Source: JBCCEJ01 sp039030335
GTDB lineage: Bacteria; Pseudomonadota; Gammaproteobacteria; HK1
Direction: 5' to 3'
DNA length: 31,017 nt
Assembly (NCBI GenBank): GCA_039030335.1
Contig: JBCCEJ010000069.1
Location: 1-31,017, forward strand
In this document: one piece after another, positions 16,769 to 24,287 of the stretch
How the letters are laid out: each line of letters begins with the position of its first letter
Position numbering within the stretch: position 1 is the first letter of the stretch
Notes under the pieces: generated by a model
What the model saw: only the letters and a program-made list of their open reading frames with translations
What the model was told of the DNA's origin: nothing
Database searches by the model: none
Made by a program: the position numbers and the translations under genes

Positions 16769-17482
16769 ATGACCTTCTTTTGGGCGTACGTGGCTGGCGG
16801 GCTCACACTCATCAACCCGTGTGTGCTGCCGCTCCTGCCCATCATCATCGCGACCGCGCTGCAGGGGTCACGCCTGGGGCCGCTGGCGTTGGCCGGCGGC
16901 CTGACGGTGTCGTTCGCGATCGTGGGGGTTGGCGTCAGCGCCTTCGGCCACTTAGTCGGCATAGACGACCAGGTCATCAACCGCGCCGCCGCCGTCATCA
17001 TGATGGCGTTTGGCGTGGTGCTGCTGGTGCCCCGTGCCCAAGAGGTGATCGCGACGGCAACCGCGTCTTTCGCAAGCGGTGCGAACAGCCGTATCGACCA
17101 GGTCAACGATACCGGCGTCACAGGGCAATTCCTGATCGGAATGCTGCTCGGAGCCGTGTGGTCACCGTGCATCGGACCGACGCTCGGCGGCGCCATCGGT
17201 CTCGCCGCGTCTGGTGAAGGCCTGCTGGAAGCGGCCATCACGATGGTGATGTTCGGTTTTGGCGTCTCGACGATCCTGCTCGCGCTCTCCTACGGGTCGC
17301 GCGAAGTGCTCCAGCGCCGCCAAAAGGCGCTGATGACGCTGATGCCCCGCGCCAAGCTCATCATGGGTGTCGCGCTGCTGCTGGTTGGCATTGCCATCTG
17401 GTTCCACCTCGACCGGATGGTCGAAGGCTGGCTGCTCGACCAGATGCCGGACTGGCTGATACAGCTATCGGTTACCGTCTGA
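16769..17482 (+). CDS. CcdA/DsbD-type membrane electron-transfer protein
   Basis: A 237-residue integral membrane protein with about six hydrophobic segments. It carries the two cysteines that define this family: Cys18 in L-I-N-P-C-V-L-P in the first segment and Cys134 in W-S-P-C-I-G-P-T in the fourth. CcdA/DsbD core proteins carry electrons from cytoplasmic thioredoxin across the membrane to periplasmic thioredoxin-like proteins. I chose ATG 16769; a TTG two codons earlier is less likely. It lies 22 bases after the TGA-containing thioredoxin-like gene, so that protein is the natural partner. A general role in cytochrome c maturation is the alternative, but no ccm gene is nearby. Confidence 0.9.
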   Translation: MTFFWAYVAGGLTLINPCVLPLLPIIIATALQGSRLGPLALAGGLTVSFAIVGVGVSAFGHLVGIDDQVINRAAAVIMMAFGVVLLVPRAQEVIATATASFASGANSRIDQVNDTGVTGQFLIGMLLGAVWSPCIGPTLGGAIGLAASGEGLLEAAITMVMFGFGVSTILLALSYGSREVLQRRQKALMTLMPRAKLIMGVALLLVGIAIWFHLDRMVEGWLLDQMPDWLIQLSVTV

Positions 17483-17625
17483 GCGCTGGCGGACGGTTGT
17501 CTTTTTCCGATCTGCGCAGCGGCTCGCGCGGTTTCGCCCGCTGCCGCCTGGCGTTCAGGTAATCTCTTCTCTCAACCTTATCGAGTGTGCGTCGTCGCAG
17601 GTGACGCCCTGGCAGGAGAATTACG

Positions 17626-18414
17626 GTGGATTTGGGATTGGCAGGCAAGGTCGCGATCGTTACGGGCGGCAGCGAAGGAATTGGTCGGGCGGCGGCGCAG
17701 CGGATGTCCGCTGAAGGAGCCAGGGTGGCGCTCGTAGCGCGTACGCAGGCCGACCTCGACAGGGTTGCGGCGGAGATGTCCGCCGAGACGGGACACGAAG
17801 TGATAGGCGTCGCGGCCGACATGCGCGACGAAGCGGCAGTCAAGGCGATGGTGGACGCGGTGGTCGCGCGTTTTGGCGGCATCGACATCCTCGTCAACAA
17901 CGCTGGAACGGCCATCGCAACGCGCTTCGAAGACATGACCAACGACCTGCTCGACGAGGACTTCTCGCTGAAGGTCAAAGGTGCCGTGTACGCTACCCGC
18001 CACGCCTATCCGTATCTGAAAGACGGCGGTGGGGCGATCTGTAATACGACGACGCCCGGTGGCAAGACCGCGCGCGCCGGCAGTCAGCCGACGTCGTTGT
18101 CACGCGCCGCCGGCATCTCACTGACCAAGGCCTGGGCCTCTGAATTTGCCGCCGACGGTGTCCGCGTCAACACGATCTGTGTCGGTATGTTCAAGAGCCG
18201 CCAGCACCGGCGTCGCTGGGAGTCGAAGAACGCCGACGACAGCAGCTACACGCTCGATGATCACTGGGCCGGGCTTGCTCGCGGCGTGCCGATGGGGCGC
18301 GTTGGCGAGGCTTCGGAAGCTGGGGACGTCATCGCCTTCCTGTGCTCGGAACGCGCGTCGTTCGTCACCGGTACGGCGATCAACGTCGACGGGGGCGCGG
18401 CGCCGGTTATCTGA
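17626..18414 (+). CDS. SDR-family protein lacking the canonical Tyr/Lys catalytic pair
   Basis: The 262-residue protein starts at GTG 17626 after AGGAGA (17614-17619). The cofactor site T-G-G-S-E-G-I-G (13-20), D-M (65-66) and N-N-A-G (91-94) are intact. At the catalytic position the alignment from the following I-S-L-T-K-A-W block places Thr156 where Tyr is expected and Arg160 where Lys is expected (P-T-S-L-S-R). The helix after it and the C-terminal N-V-D-G-G are normal. So the fold and cofactor binding are kept while the standard proton relay is not. It may use other residues or have a non-standard reaction. It converges with the LLM gene with a 12-base gap. Substrate unknown. Confidence 0.88.
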   Translation: MDLGLAGKVAIVTGGSEGIGRAAAQRMSAEGARVALVARTQADLDRVAAEMSAETGHEVIGVAADMRDEAAVKAMVDAVVARFGGIDILVNNAGTAIATRFEDMTNDLLDEDFSLKVKGAVYATRHAYPYLKDGGGAICNTTTPGGKTARAGSQPTSLSRAAGISLTKAWASEFAADGVRVNTICVGMFKSRQHRRRWESKNADDSSYTLDDHWAGLARGVPMGRVGEASEAGDVIAFLCSERASFVTGTAINVDGGAAPVI

Positions 18415-18426
18415 CCGACGCACTGG

Positions 18427-19437
18427 TCAGAGGGCTGCGAGTGCCGCCTTGACGCGTGGCATCACATCTCTGAACAGCCGTTCCAGACTGGCCGACATGT
18501 CCGCCGGCGTCAGACCCGGCGGCACGGCCATGGTCACCATGTCGGTGATCCCGAAGGCCTGCGCGAACGCGACGATCTGATCCACGCACTCGTCCACGTT
18601 ACCGACGATCCAGGTCTGGGGGATCCGCTCGCCCTGTTCGCCGAAGCCCTCACCGCTCTCTTCGTGAAAGCGCAGATAGAGTTCCATGCGATAGCGCTCG
18701 GCCGCACGGATGGCGGCCCAGTCGGTCTCGCGATCGTCGGTGACCAGTACGCTTCGGATGATGCCAACCCGATGGGCCCCTGGGTCGCGCCCCGCATCGC
18801 GCACCGCCTGATGCCACGGGTCGAACGAACGCGCCTTGAGACCTTGCGGCAGAAAATTCGTCGCGTAGTGCGCGGCCCGGTGAGCACCAGCCTCCGACAT
18901 CGCCGCGACCCACAGCGGCGGCCCACCCGGCTGCACGTATCCCGGCGTGATGATCACATCTTCGAACTGGTAGCGTTTGCCGCTGTAGCTGAACTTCTCG
19001 CCAGCGAAGCAGCGTTGTAACACTTCGATTCCCTCGTTCATGAGCGACACGCGCCGGCTTACCGGGAAACCGAAGCCGCGAAACTCGTGGGGCGCATAAC
19101 CCATGCCGACGCCCAGCTCGACCCGGCCGTTCGAGAGGTTGTCGAGCACCGCCAGGTCTTCGGCGAGCCGCACCGGGTGATTGAAGGGCAGCAGGCAGAT
19201 GGCGGTGCTGAACCGGACGTGATTCGTGATGGAGGCCATTGCGCCAGCGACGGGTATCCAACTCGGCAGGTAGCCATCGTCGACGAAGTGATGTTCCGTG
19301 AACCACACCAGGTCGGCTCCGGCCTGATCGAGCCAGCGCACCTGGTCGAGAATTTCCGCGTAGAGCTGGCGGTGTGGCGTGCCCGAGTCGGGTGGGTTGC
19401 GAAAGTCGTAGCAAACGCCAAGTCGGAAGTTGTGCAT
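18427..19437 (-). CDS. LLM-class flavin-dependent oxidoreductase (luciferase-like)
   Basis: The 336-residue protein has the bacterial-luciferase-like TIM-barrel signature: F-R-L-G-V at the start, W-F-T-E-H-H-F near residue 45, the R-F-S-T-A-I-C-L-L-P segment, and G-R-V-E-L-G-V-G-M-G-Y near residues 104-114. Such enzymes use FMNH2 or F420 with O2 to oxidise small organic molecules; the class cannot be resolved further here. The start ATG 19437 has AAGGAG at 19446-19451 (minus strand). Just upstream of that site lie two interleaved inverted repeats that could form alternative hairpins in the leader (19452-19489). It may belong with the neighbouring SDR in a degradative function. Confidence 0.9.
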   Translation of the reverse strand: MHNFRLGVCYDFRNPPDSGTPHRQLYAEILDQVRWLDQAGADLVWFTEHHFVDDGYLPSWIPVAGAMASITNHVRFSTAICLLPFNHPVRLAEDLAVLDNLSNGRVELGVGMGYAPHEFRGFGFPVSRRVSLMNEGIEVLQRCFAGEKFSYSGKRYQFEDVIITPGYVQPGGPPLWVAAMSEAGAHRAAHYATNFLPQGLKARSFDPWHQAVRDAGRDPGAHRVGIIRSVLVTDDRETDWAAIRAAERYRMELYLRFHEESGEGFGEQGERIPQTWIVGNVDECVDQIVAFAQAFGITDMVTMAVPPGLTPADMSASLERLFRDVMPRVKAALAAL

Positions 19438-19451
19438 GGGTAATCTCCTTA

Positions 19452-19489
19452 GCCCCGCCGCACCAGACGGCCGGGCGGGGCCGCTGGTG
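19452..19489 (-). promoter_or_regulatory. Two interleaved inverted repeats in the leader of the LLM gene
   Basis: GCCCCGCC (19452-19459) is perfectly complementary to GGCGGGGC (19474-19481), and CACCAG (19461-19466) to CTGGTG (19484-19489). The second pair starts inside the loop of the first and ends outside it, so the two stems cross. In RNA they could be mutually exclusive hairpins or a compact pseudoknot; connecting loops of 1, 2 and 7 bases make the pseudoknot sterically tight. The Shine-Dalgarno sequence AAGGAG follows directly, so a role in translational control is possible. Confidence 0.4.
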
Positions 19490-19535
19490 CCGCGTATCCT
19501 GGCGCTATGCGATCGTTTGCGTGAGGACCGTCACG

Positions 19536-19775
19536 ATGACGCCGAAACGGCAGAGCATACACTTGCTCGATGAACGCGATTTCCCGTTCTTCTACACGTG
19601 CCTGGAGGGTCCCGGCGCGCCGCGTGCGACGATTGCGCTCGGTTCAGGTGCTCAGCAACTCGAGGTGAACAAGGCGGCCGTCGAGATGCTCGCCGAGCAT
19701 CTCCGGCAGCTGGCGCTCCAGATGCGCGAGGATCCGGACCTCGCGGTGCCCGACATGCCGTATGCGTATGAATGA
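19536..19775 (+). CDS. Small conserved-looking protein, function unknown (79 aa)
   Basis: ATG 19536 with GAGG at 19523-19526. The 79-residue product has no signal peptide, no membrane segment and no cysteine beyond one in the F-Y-T-C-L segment. It seems to have a beta-rich first half (F-P-F-F-Y-T-C-L-E-G, A-T-I-A-L-G-S-G) and a helical second half (A-A-V-E-M-L-A-E-H-L-R-Q-L-A-L-Q-M), then an acidic Pro-containing tail. Codon use looks like its neighbours. It stands alone between the divergent LLM gene and the chalcone-isomerase-like gene. I do not recognise the family. Confidence 0.55.
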   Translation: MTPKRQSIHLLDERDFPFFYTCLEGPGAPRATIALGSGAQQLEVNKAAVEMLAEHLRQLALQMREDPDLAVPDMPYAYE

Positions 19776-19861
19776 GTGAGTCGTTCCATAGCTTCACCCG
19801 ACCATCACGCGCGCATTGCTAGCCTCAACCCCGTAACCAGCTTTGGAGGCCGGGGTAGGTG

Positions 19862-20452
19862 ATGCTGAGTTCGAATACTGCGAAGCAACTGATGCGGCGC
19901 GTGTTGCCGGTGATGTTGCTGCTTTGGTTGGGCAACGCAACTGCGGCGAAGCAGGTAACCGTCGATGGACAGACGTTCCAGGACCCGGTTACCGAGGGCG
20001 GCGCGACGCTCGCGATGCGCGGCGCGATGACCTACGAGTATCTGTTCTGGACCCTCTATACAGCGGCGCTTTATCTGCCGGCCGATGCCAAGGCGGCGGA
20101 CGTATTGAGCGACGTGCCGAAGCGTCTCGAACTGGTTTACCGCCGCGAGATCGAGCGCGATGCTTTCATCGAAGCCGGCAACACGGTCTTGGAACGGAGC
20201 GTCGCGCCGGCGGTACTGGCGCGCATCCAGCCGCAGATAGCGCAGTTGCACAAGGCTTACCAGGACGTCGCCGAAGGCGATCGGTACGTGCTGGCCTACG
20301 ATCCGGGCGTTGGCACGTCGCTCGATTTCAACGGTAAGCGCGTCGTCACCGTGCCGGGCGCAGAGTTCGCGGCTGCCTACTTCGCGATCTGGCTGGGGGC
20401 GGAGCCACTCGACGAGGCTCTGCGCGATACGCTGCTGGGGCGCGGCTCCTAG
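19862..20452 (+). CDS. Exported chalcone isomerase-like domain protein
   Basis: The 196-residue protein has an N-terminal signal peptide (basic start, V-L-P-V-M-L-L-L-W-L-G, then N-A-T-A-A cleavage near residue 30). The mature part matches the chalcone-isomerase-like domain found in many proteobacterial secreted proteins: G-Q-T-F-Q-D-P-V, L-Y-T-A-A-L-Y-L-P, the L-V-Y-R-R-E-I block and Y-V-L-A-Y-D-P-G-V-G-T, ending with F-A-A-A-Y-F-A-I-W-L-G. Bacterial members are not flavonoid enzymes; they are thought to bind lipophilic ligands. A GTG at 19859 could also be used as start. It converges with a minus-strand membrane protein gene after 25 bases. Confidence 0.82.
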   Translation: MLSSNTAKQLMRRVLPVMLLLWLGNATAAKQVTVDGQTFQDPVTEGGATLAMRGAMTYEYLFWTLYTAALYLPADAKAADVLSDVPKRLELVYRREIERDAFIEAGNTVLERSVAPAVLARIQPQIAQLHKAYQDVAEGDRYVLAYDPGVGTSLDFNGKRVVTVPGAEFAAAYFAIWLGAEPLDEALRDTLLGRGS

Positions 20453-20477
20453 CGCGCGCCGGGTTCCCTATCCTCGT

Positions 20478-21305
20478 CTAGGCGGAAATGAGAGGCAGGC
20501 CCATCCGCGCCTGCACGAAGACACCCGCCGTCAGCGCGACGTAGGCGAGCGCGAAGGCCCACACCGACACCACCCCGCGAGAGGGCGCGAAACGGGCCAG
20601 CATCCAGCCGGCGAGTGGGACAAGCTGCATCATGTGCAGTGCCAGGAAGTGGGCTGGACGGAGGTCGCCGACCGTACGCGACCAGCCAAACAGCGGCACG
20701 GTTGGCGCGTCCGGCGCCGGTACACCAACGAAATGCGAGCCATTGCCGCCGAGGTAACCTGCCACGATCAGGGTGAGCACAAAACCACCGATGAGACCGG
20801 TCGTGATGCCATGGCGCAGCGCGGGCGGGATGTTCCGGCTGAACCATGCAGCGAGACCGATCACGGCGCTGACGGCGATCAGCGTGACCGCGCCAATGCC
20901 CATCAGGCCGTACATCACCCGGTGAAAGTTCGAGTCCGCGTTGAAATGCGAATGCTCGGCCTGGGCTGCCTGGACGAAGATGTAGCTCATTTCGAAGACC
21001 ATCGCGACGGCCGCAGCCCATGTGGCTACACGAAGCCAGTACGCATCTTGCTGGTCGCGCCGGACGACGCTGAGGCAAAGCAGCATGGTTGCGAAATGCA
21101 GGGTTGTCGAAATCGAGAACTTCAGCGGTTTCGCCCACACGTTGACGCCGTCCAACTCGCGCGCATCGACCAGCAGCGCAGCGAGGCTGAACAGCGTGAG
21201 CATCAAGAGCCAGGCCAACCCCGAGCGCCAGATGAGCTGGATATCCGTTGGCTCCGCGAGCGCGGTACGGGCAGGATTCTGTACGGTCATGGCCAGTTCA
21301 GACAC
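20478..21305 (-). CDS. Multi-pass membrane protein of unknown function
   Basis: The 275-residue protein contains about seven hydrophobic stretches (for example near residues 28-48, 65-80, 92-110, 133-155 and 165-185) with short polar loops. It has histidines in or near segments (H-S-H-F, H-F-L-A-L-H-M-M) but no motif I recognise. GTG 21305 has GAGGTG about 9 bases upstream; ATG 21290 lacks such a site. It lies 18 bases after the ABA4-like gene and is probably in the same operon, which the TetR gene and its operators seem to control. A membrane-stress or lipid-related role is possible but not shown. Confidence 0.72.
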   Translation of the reverse strand: MSELAMTVQNPARTALAEPTDIQLIWRSGLAWLLMLTLFSLAALLVDARELDGVNVWAKPLKFSISTTLHFATMLLCLSVVRRDQQDAYWLRVATWAAAVAMVFEMSYIFVQAAQAEHSHFNADSNFHRVMYGLMGIGAVTLIAVSAVIGLAAWFSRNIPPALRHGITTGLIGGFVLTLIVAGYLGGNGSHFVGVPAPDAPTVPLFGWSRTVGDLRPAHFLALHMMQLVPLAGWMLARFAPSRGVVSVWAFALAYVALTAGVFVQARMGLPLISA

Positions 21306-21323
21306 GGTGATTGCACCTCGCGT

Positions 21324-21779
21324 TCACGCTGCTTGCCCCGCCGGGATGGTCTTGAAGCTCCGCTTCGCCGCGTAGGTTCCCATCCCGATCAGCCAGCCGA
21401 GGGGCCCGAACAGAAAGACTCCGAGCAGGATCGGTGCCTGAATCACACGGCTCAACTGGACCTCGTCCATGCGCACGGCGAGCCACGCACCGATGAGCAG
21501 ATCGAAGGCCAGATAGTGCAGCCAGCCGGCGGTCAGCCCGGCGTCGTCGGCAAACAGCTGCCGCACTTCGGAGAGCGAACCAAAACCCCCATCCATCGAG
21601 GCGAACTGCGTCGCCACCGTCAGTGCGTACGGGACCGCCAACAACAATGGGATCACCAGGCCCGGCACGCGGTTCAGGACCGCGAAGCGCCGTGGACCGA
21701 AGATCAGGATGACCCACCCGACCATCGCGAGCTGGCTCCCCAACTGAAACAGCAAATTCCAATCCATACGTCGGGTCAT
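21324..21779 (-). CDS. ABA4-like family membrane protein
   Basis: About 151 residues with four hydrophobic segments. M-D-W-N-L-L-F-Q-L-G-S-Q-L-A-M at the start, W-L-H-Y-L-A-F-D-L-L-I-G-A-W near the middle and a G-P-L-G-W-L-I-G-M near the end match the ABA4-like (DUF4281) family. Plant ABA4 is needed for neoxanthin synthesis; bacterial members have no known function. The ATG at 21779 or at 21767 could be used, with no clear Shine-Dalgarno sequence for either. It is divergent from the TetR gene, and an operator-like palindrome lies only 6 bases upstream of the first ATG. Confidence 0.78.
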   Translation of the reverse strand: MTRRMDWNLLFQLGSQLAMVGWVILIFGPRRFAVLNRVPGLVIPLLLAVPYALTVATQFASMDGGFGSLSEVRQLFADDAGLTAGWLHYLAFDLLIGAWLAVRMDEVQLSRVIQAPILLGVFLFGPLGWLIGMGTYAAKRSFKTIPAGQAA

Positions 21780-21784
21780 CAATA

Positions 21785-21830
21785 TTTACATCGTCAACAT
21801 CAGGTTGCCATGCTAAATTGACATCGTCAA
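21785..21830. promoter_or_regulatory. Pair of TetR-type operator palindromes between divergent genes
   Basis: TTGACATCGTCAA (21818-21830) is a perfect TTGAC-N3-GTCAA palindrome flanked by AATATT-like bases. A second copy, TTTACATCGTCAA (21785-21797), differs at one position and lies in the opposite orientation with the same AATATT flank. Centres are 33 bases apart, about three helical turns. They sit between the ABA4-like gene (minus) and the TetR gene (plus), so autoregulation and control of the divergent membrane genes is the natural reading. Confidence 0.7.
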
Positions 21831-21866
21831 TATTGTAGAACTGTGCATGCGCGGAGAGTTGCAGGG

Positions 21867-22463
21867 ATGTCTGGGGGCTATCACCACGGTGATTTGCGCA
21901 ATGCGCTGATCGCGGCCGGGCTCGGGATACTCGAACGGGATGGACCGGAAGCTCTGTCACTGCGCGCCTGTGCGGCCAGCGCGGGTGTCTCTCACGCTGC
22001 GCCGAAGAATCACTTCGCGGATGTGCGCCGGTTGCGTAGCGCGATCGCAGCCGAGGGGTTCCGCCGGCACCGCGATGCGATGCGCGCGGCGGTAGACAAC
22101 GCCGGGCCCGCCCGGGCCGCGCGGCTGCGGGCGGCCGGAGACGCTTACATCGAGTTCGCAGTTTCGCAGCCGAAGCTCTTTACGCTGATGTTTGCCATCG
22201 ACAAGCACGCGCCTGACGACCCGGAACTGCTGGCAGCGTCGCGGGCGTCCTATGCGGTTCTGGAAGAGGTGACGGAAGGCCTTCGATACGAGAGGTCGAA
22301 CGGCCTGCCAAACAATCTGGCGCCGCAGCTCTACATATGGAGTCTGGTGCACGGTTTCGCGCACATCGCCATTACCGCGCGGTTTGGTCCGGGTGCTTCC
22401 GGTCTCTCGAGGCCGCCGACCTACGACGACATCGCGCCGACATTCGAATTCGACAGCGGTTAG
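21867..22463 (+). CDS. TetR/AcrR-family transcriptional regulator with WHG-type C-terminal domain
   Basis: The 198-residue protein starts at ATG 21867 with AGGG at 21863-21866; an in-frame ATG at 21843 is less likely. It opens with Y-H-H-G-D-L-R, then the helix-turn-helix: L-S-L-R-A-C-A-A-S-A-G-V-S-H-A-A-P-K-N-H-F (about 31-51), where Y-x-H-F is usual. The C-terminal part, A-Y-I-E-F-A-V-S-Q-P-K-L-F-T-L-M-F, is the ligand-binding domain found in the WHG group of TetR regulators. It probably represses itself and the divergent ABA4-like/membrane protein operon through the paired palindromes. The inducer is unknown. Confidence 0.9.
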   Translation: MSGGYHHGDLRNALIAAGLGILERDGPEALSLRACAASAGVSHAAPKNHFADVRRLRSAIAAEGFRRHRDAMRAAVDNAGPARAARLRAAGDAYIEFAVSQPKLFTLMFAIDKHAPDDPELLAASRASYAVLEEVTEGLRYERSNGLPNNLAPQLYIWSLVHGFAHIAITARFGPGASGLSRPPTYDDIAPTFEFDSG

Positions 22464-22486
22464 CCGCGCTGTGGCAGACGCCGGCG

Positions 22487-22885
22487 TCAGGCGGGCTGGG
22501 GTGCCTCGTCGAGCACGAACAGTGCCTGGGAGGCGCTGACTGCTACGACGCGCTCACCCGGGCCGGGCCGGCGTGCTTCCTTCGAAGGCGCTCTCCCGGA
22601 AGCCATGGGCGCGCTGGGCGCGGAGTCAGCCTGGAGCGTCGCCTGAGGCGCGTGATTGCTGTCCGTTGCCTCATCGGCGCTCAACACGGGACTGAGCGGC
22701 ACTTTGCAGCTCTCGAGGCACAGCGCCCGAAGCTGCTCCCGCGCGGCCTGGTCGACAGCCGCCAGATCGGCGAGACAAAGTGACCGGGCCCTCAGCAACT
22801 CCAGCAGTTTGCTCGACGGGATGCGAACGCAGACGTACGCATCGGTTTCGTTAGCTGCAGCCGGGCCTGGTCCTACGCGGCTCAC
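22487..22885 (-). CDS. Hypothetical protein downstream of the DUF2325 gene
   Basis: A 132-residue frame with GTG at 22885, 10 bases after the DUF2325 stop, so probably co-transcribed. The N-terminal half (Y-V-C-V-R-I-P-S-S-K-L-L-E-L-L) looks like a folded segment with a helical C-x(16)-C-L-E-S-C cysteine-containing part (Cys near residues 37, 56, 60); the second half is Ala/Pro/Ser-rich and likely disordered. No ribosome-binding site is clear, and I do not recognise the family. Cysteines near helix ends could hold metal, which would fit a Fur-regulated operon, but this is inference. Confidence 0.5.
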   Translation of the reverse strand: MSRVGPGPAAANETDAYVCVRIPSSKLLELLRARSLCLADLAAVDQAAREQLRALCLESCKVPLSPVLSADEATDSNHAPQATLQADSAPSAPMASGRAPSKEARRPGPGERVVAVSASQALFVLDEAPQPA

Positions 22886-22895
22886 GAACAGCTGC

Positions 22896-24251
22896 CTACG
22901 AGAGCGCAGGCGCGTCGGAGGACATACGCCCCATCATACCCACGCCGGAGAGCGCGTCTGCCTCGTCTTGATCAGGTGAAGATTTGACCAGATCGTCGGT
23001 TGCCTGCGCGAACGCGGCCAGACTCGCATTGCGGAGCATGACCATCATCTTCTGATTCCGTTTGCAGTGTTGGCGCGCTCGTTGCATCGCTGCGTGGCTC
23101 ACGCAGTCGAGGGGGCAGAAGACGGCGTCAGCTCGGGCCAGCATCGATTCGAGATGTGCCTTGCCGTCGGCAAGACCACCGTCGTGATGCAGGAACACGC
23201 CGTCGCGGTGTTCGATGAGTGCACGAAAGTGCTGTGCCTGCCGGTCGCGGCCGCCAATGAAAAGCAGGCAGCGGCCGTGCAGGCTGCTTTGCGGGCATAC
23301 GGAATCCGCGTCGGCATCGTCATCTGCCTGATTTTGCAGCGCCACCGCCAGAGCTTCCGCTAGCGCGTCGCGTTCCTGAAGCGCCGACTCAAGATCTTTC
23401 TGGCTGGTTTCGGCGCGTTCGCGCCAGAGCTGCAGCTGGCTTTCCTGCCAGCTTGCCTTGCGCTCGTCGCGGCTCGGCTCGTCACGTGTATCCACGGCGG
23501 TCTCTACCGGCTTCGGAGATGGCTTGGCACGTGCCGGTTCCGCCTTGGACTTCTTGCCGTTGGCGCGATTCGCGCTCTTGCGGGTTTCCTGGAGTTCCTT
23601 TTGCAGCGCAGCGACCTTGTGTTCGAGTTCGCTTTGCCGCTTCTGACACTGCTCGAGCCGGGTCTTGGAACGTAGCTCGGCCGCCGCGTGGCGAGATTGC
23701 TGCTGTTTCAGCTGTTGCTTCAGATCGACCATCTGACGATGCTGAATCTCGCGGCTCTGGCTGCTGAGATGCGAAAGCATGTGCACATCGCCGTAGGCCC
23801 GCTCGACCAGCGACTGCTCCGACTCCGGTGCTGTCAGCAATGCCCAGTAGATGCCGGCGACTGACAGGTCGGCCACGGCATCCTGCCACGCACATTCGCG
23901 TTCCTTGGCATCGTTTAGCGCACGGAATCGGCTGATCGCGCCGGCGTATTTCTTGTCCAGCAGCTTTTGCAGCATCCGGGCACCCGCGCCGCCTGCGCCC
24001 GCGAGCGATACAAAGGCGCCATGCAGCGCATATTCGGTTTGCGAAGCATCCCGTCCACCGCGCAGCCGACGGCTGAGCTGGCGAAGTTCGTTGTTGTTGA
24101 TGCAGGTACCGACGATGCTGCAGTGGAATTTATGATCCAGCTCCCAGATCCGAAGACGTTTGCGCCTGCCGTTTGCATAGTCACGCGCTGCGTCTTGTAG
24201 GGCATTGGCCATGTCTTGAAGCGGGACGTTTCGTACGATCTGCAAGGTCAC
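22896..24251 (-). CDS. DUF2325 domain protein with long coiled-coil middle
   Basis: The 451-residue protein has three parts. Residues 30-60 contain W-E-L-D-H-K-F-H-C-S-I-V-G-T-C (Cys44, Cys50, with His40 and His43), a conserved-looking metal-type motif. About 160-310 is a Gln/Lys/Glu-rich coiled coil interrupted by a basic Pro/Lys linker (230-260). The C-terminal domain (about 325-415) is DUF2325: L-L-F-I-G-G-R-D-R-Q-A-Q-H-F, H-H-D-G-G-L and A-D-A-V-F-C-P-L-D-C-V-S-H. No enzymatic activity is known for the family. Start is GTG 24251 with a weak GAAGAG upstream. A Fur-type box 36 bases before the start implies iron-dependent expression. Confidence 0.85.
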   Translation of the reverse strand: MTLQIVRNVPLQDMANALQDAARDYANGRRKRLRIWELDHKFHCSIVGTCINNNELRQLSRRLRGGRDASQTEYALHGAFVSLAGAGGAGARMLQKLLDKKYAGAISRFRALNDAKERECAWQDAVADLSVAGIYWALLTAPESEQSLVERAYGDVHMLSHLSSQSREIQHRQMVDLKQQLKQQQSRHAAAELRSKTRLEQCQKRQSELEHKVAALQKELQETRKSANRANGKKSKAEPARAKPSPKPVETAVDTRDEPSRDERKASWQESQLQLWRERAETSQKDLESALQERDALAEALAVALQNQADDDADADSVCPQSSLHGRCLLFIGGRDRQAQHFRALIEHRDGVFLHHDGGLADGKAHLESMLARADAVFCPLDCVSHAAMQRARQHCKRNQKMMVMLRNASLAAFAQATDDLVKSSPDQDEADALSGVGMMGRMSSDAPALS

Positions 24252-24287
24252 GCACTCTTCAGTTGCCGAATGTTTGTAAATCTACAT

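Noticed and set aside
20310..21821. A 503-codon plus-strand frame across the two minus-strand membrane genes
   Set aside because: Its product is full of Arg, Gln and His with no hydrophobic pattern, while the opposite strand encodes credible membrane proteins.
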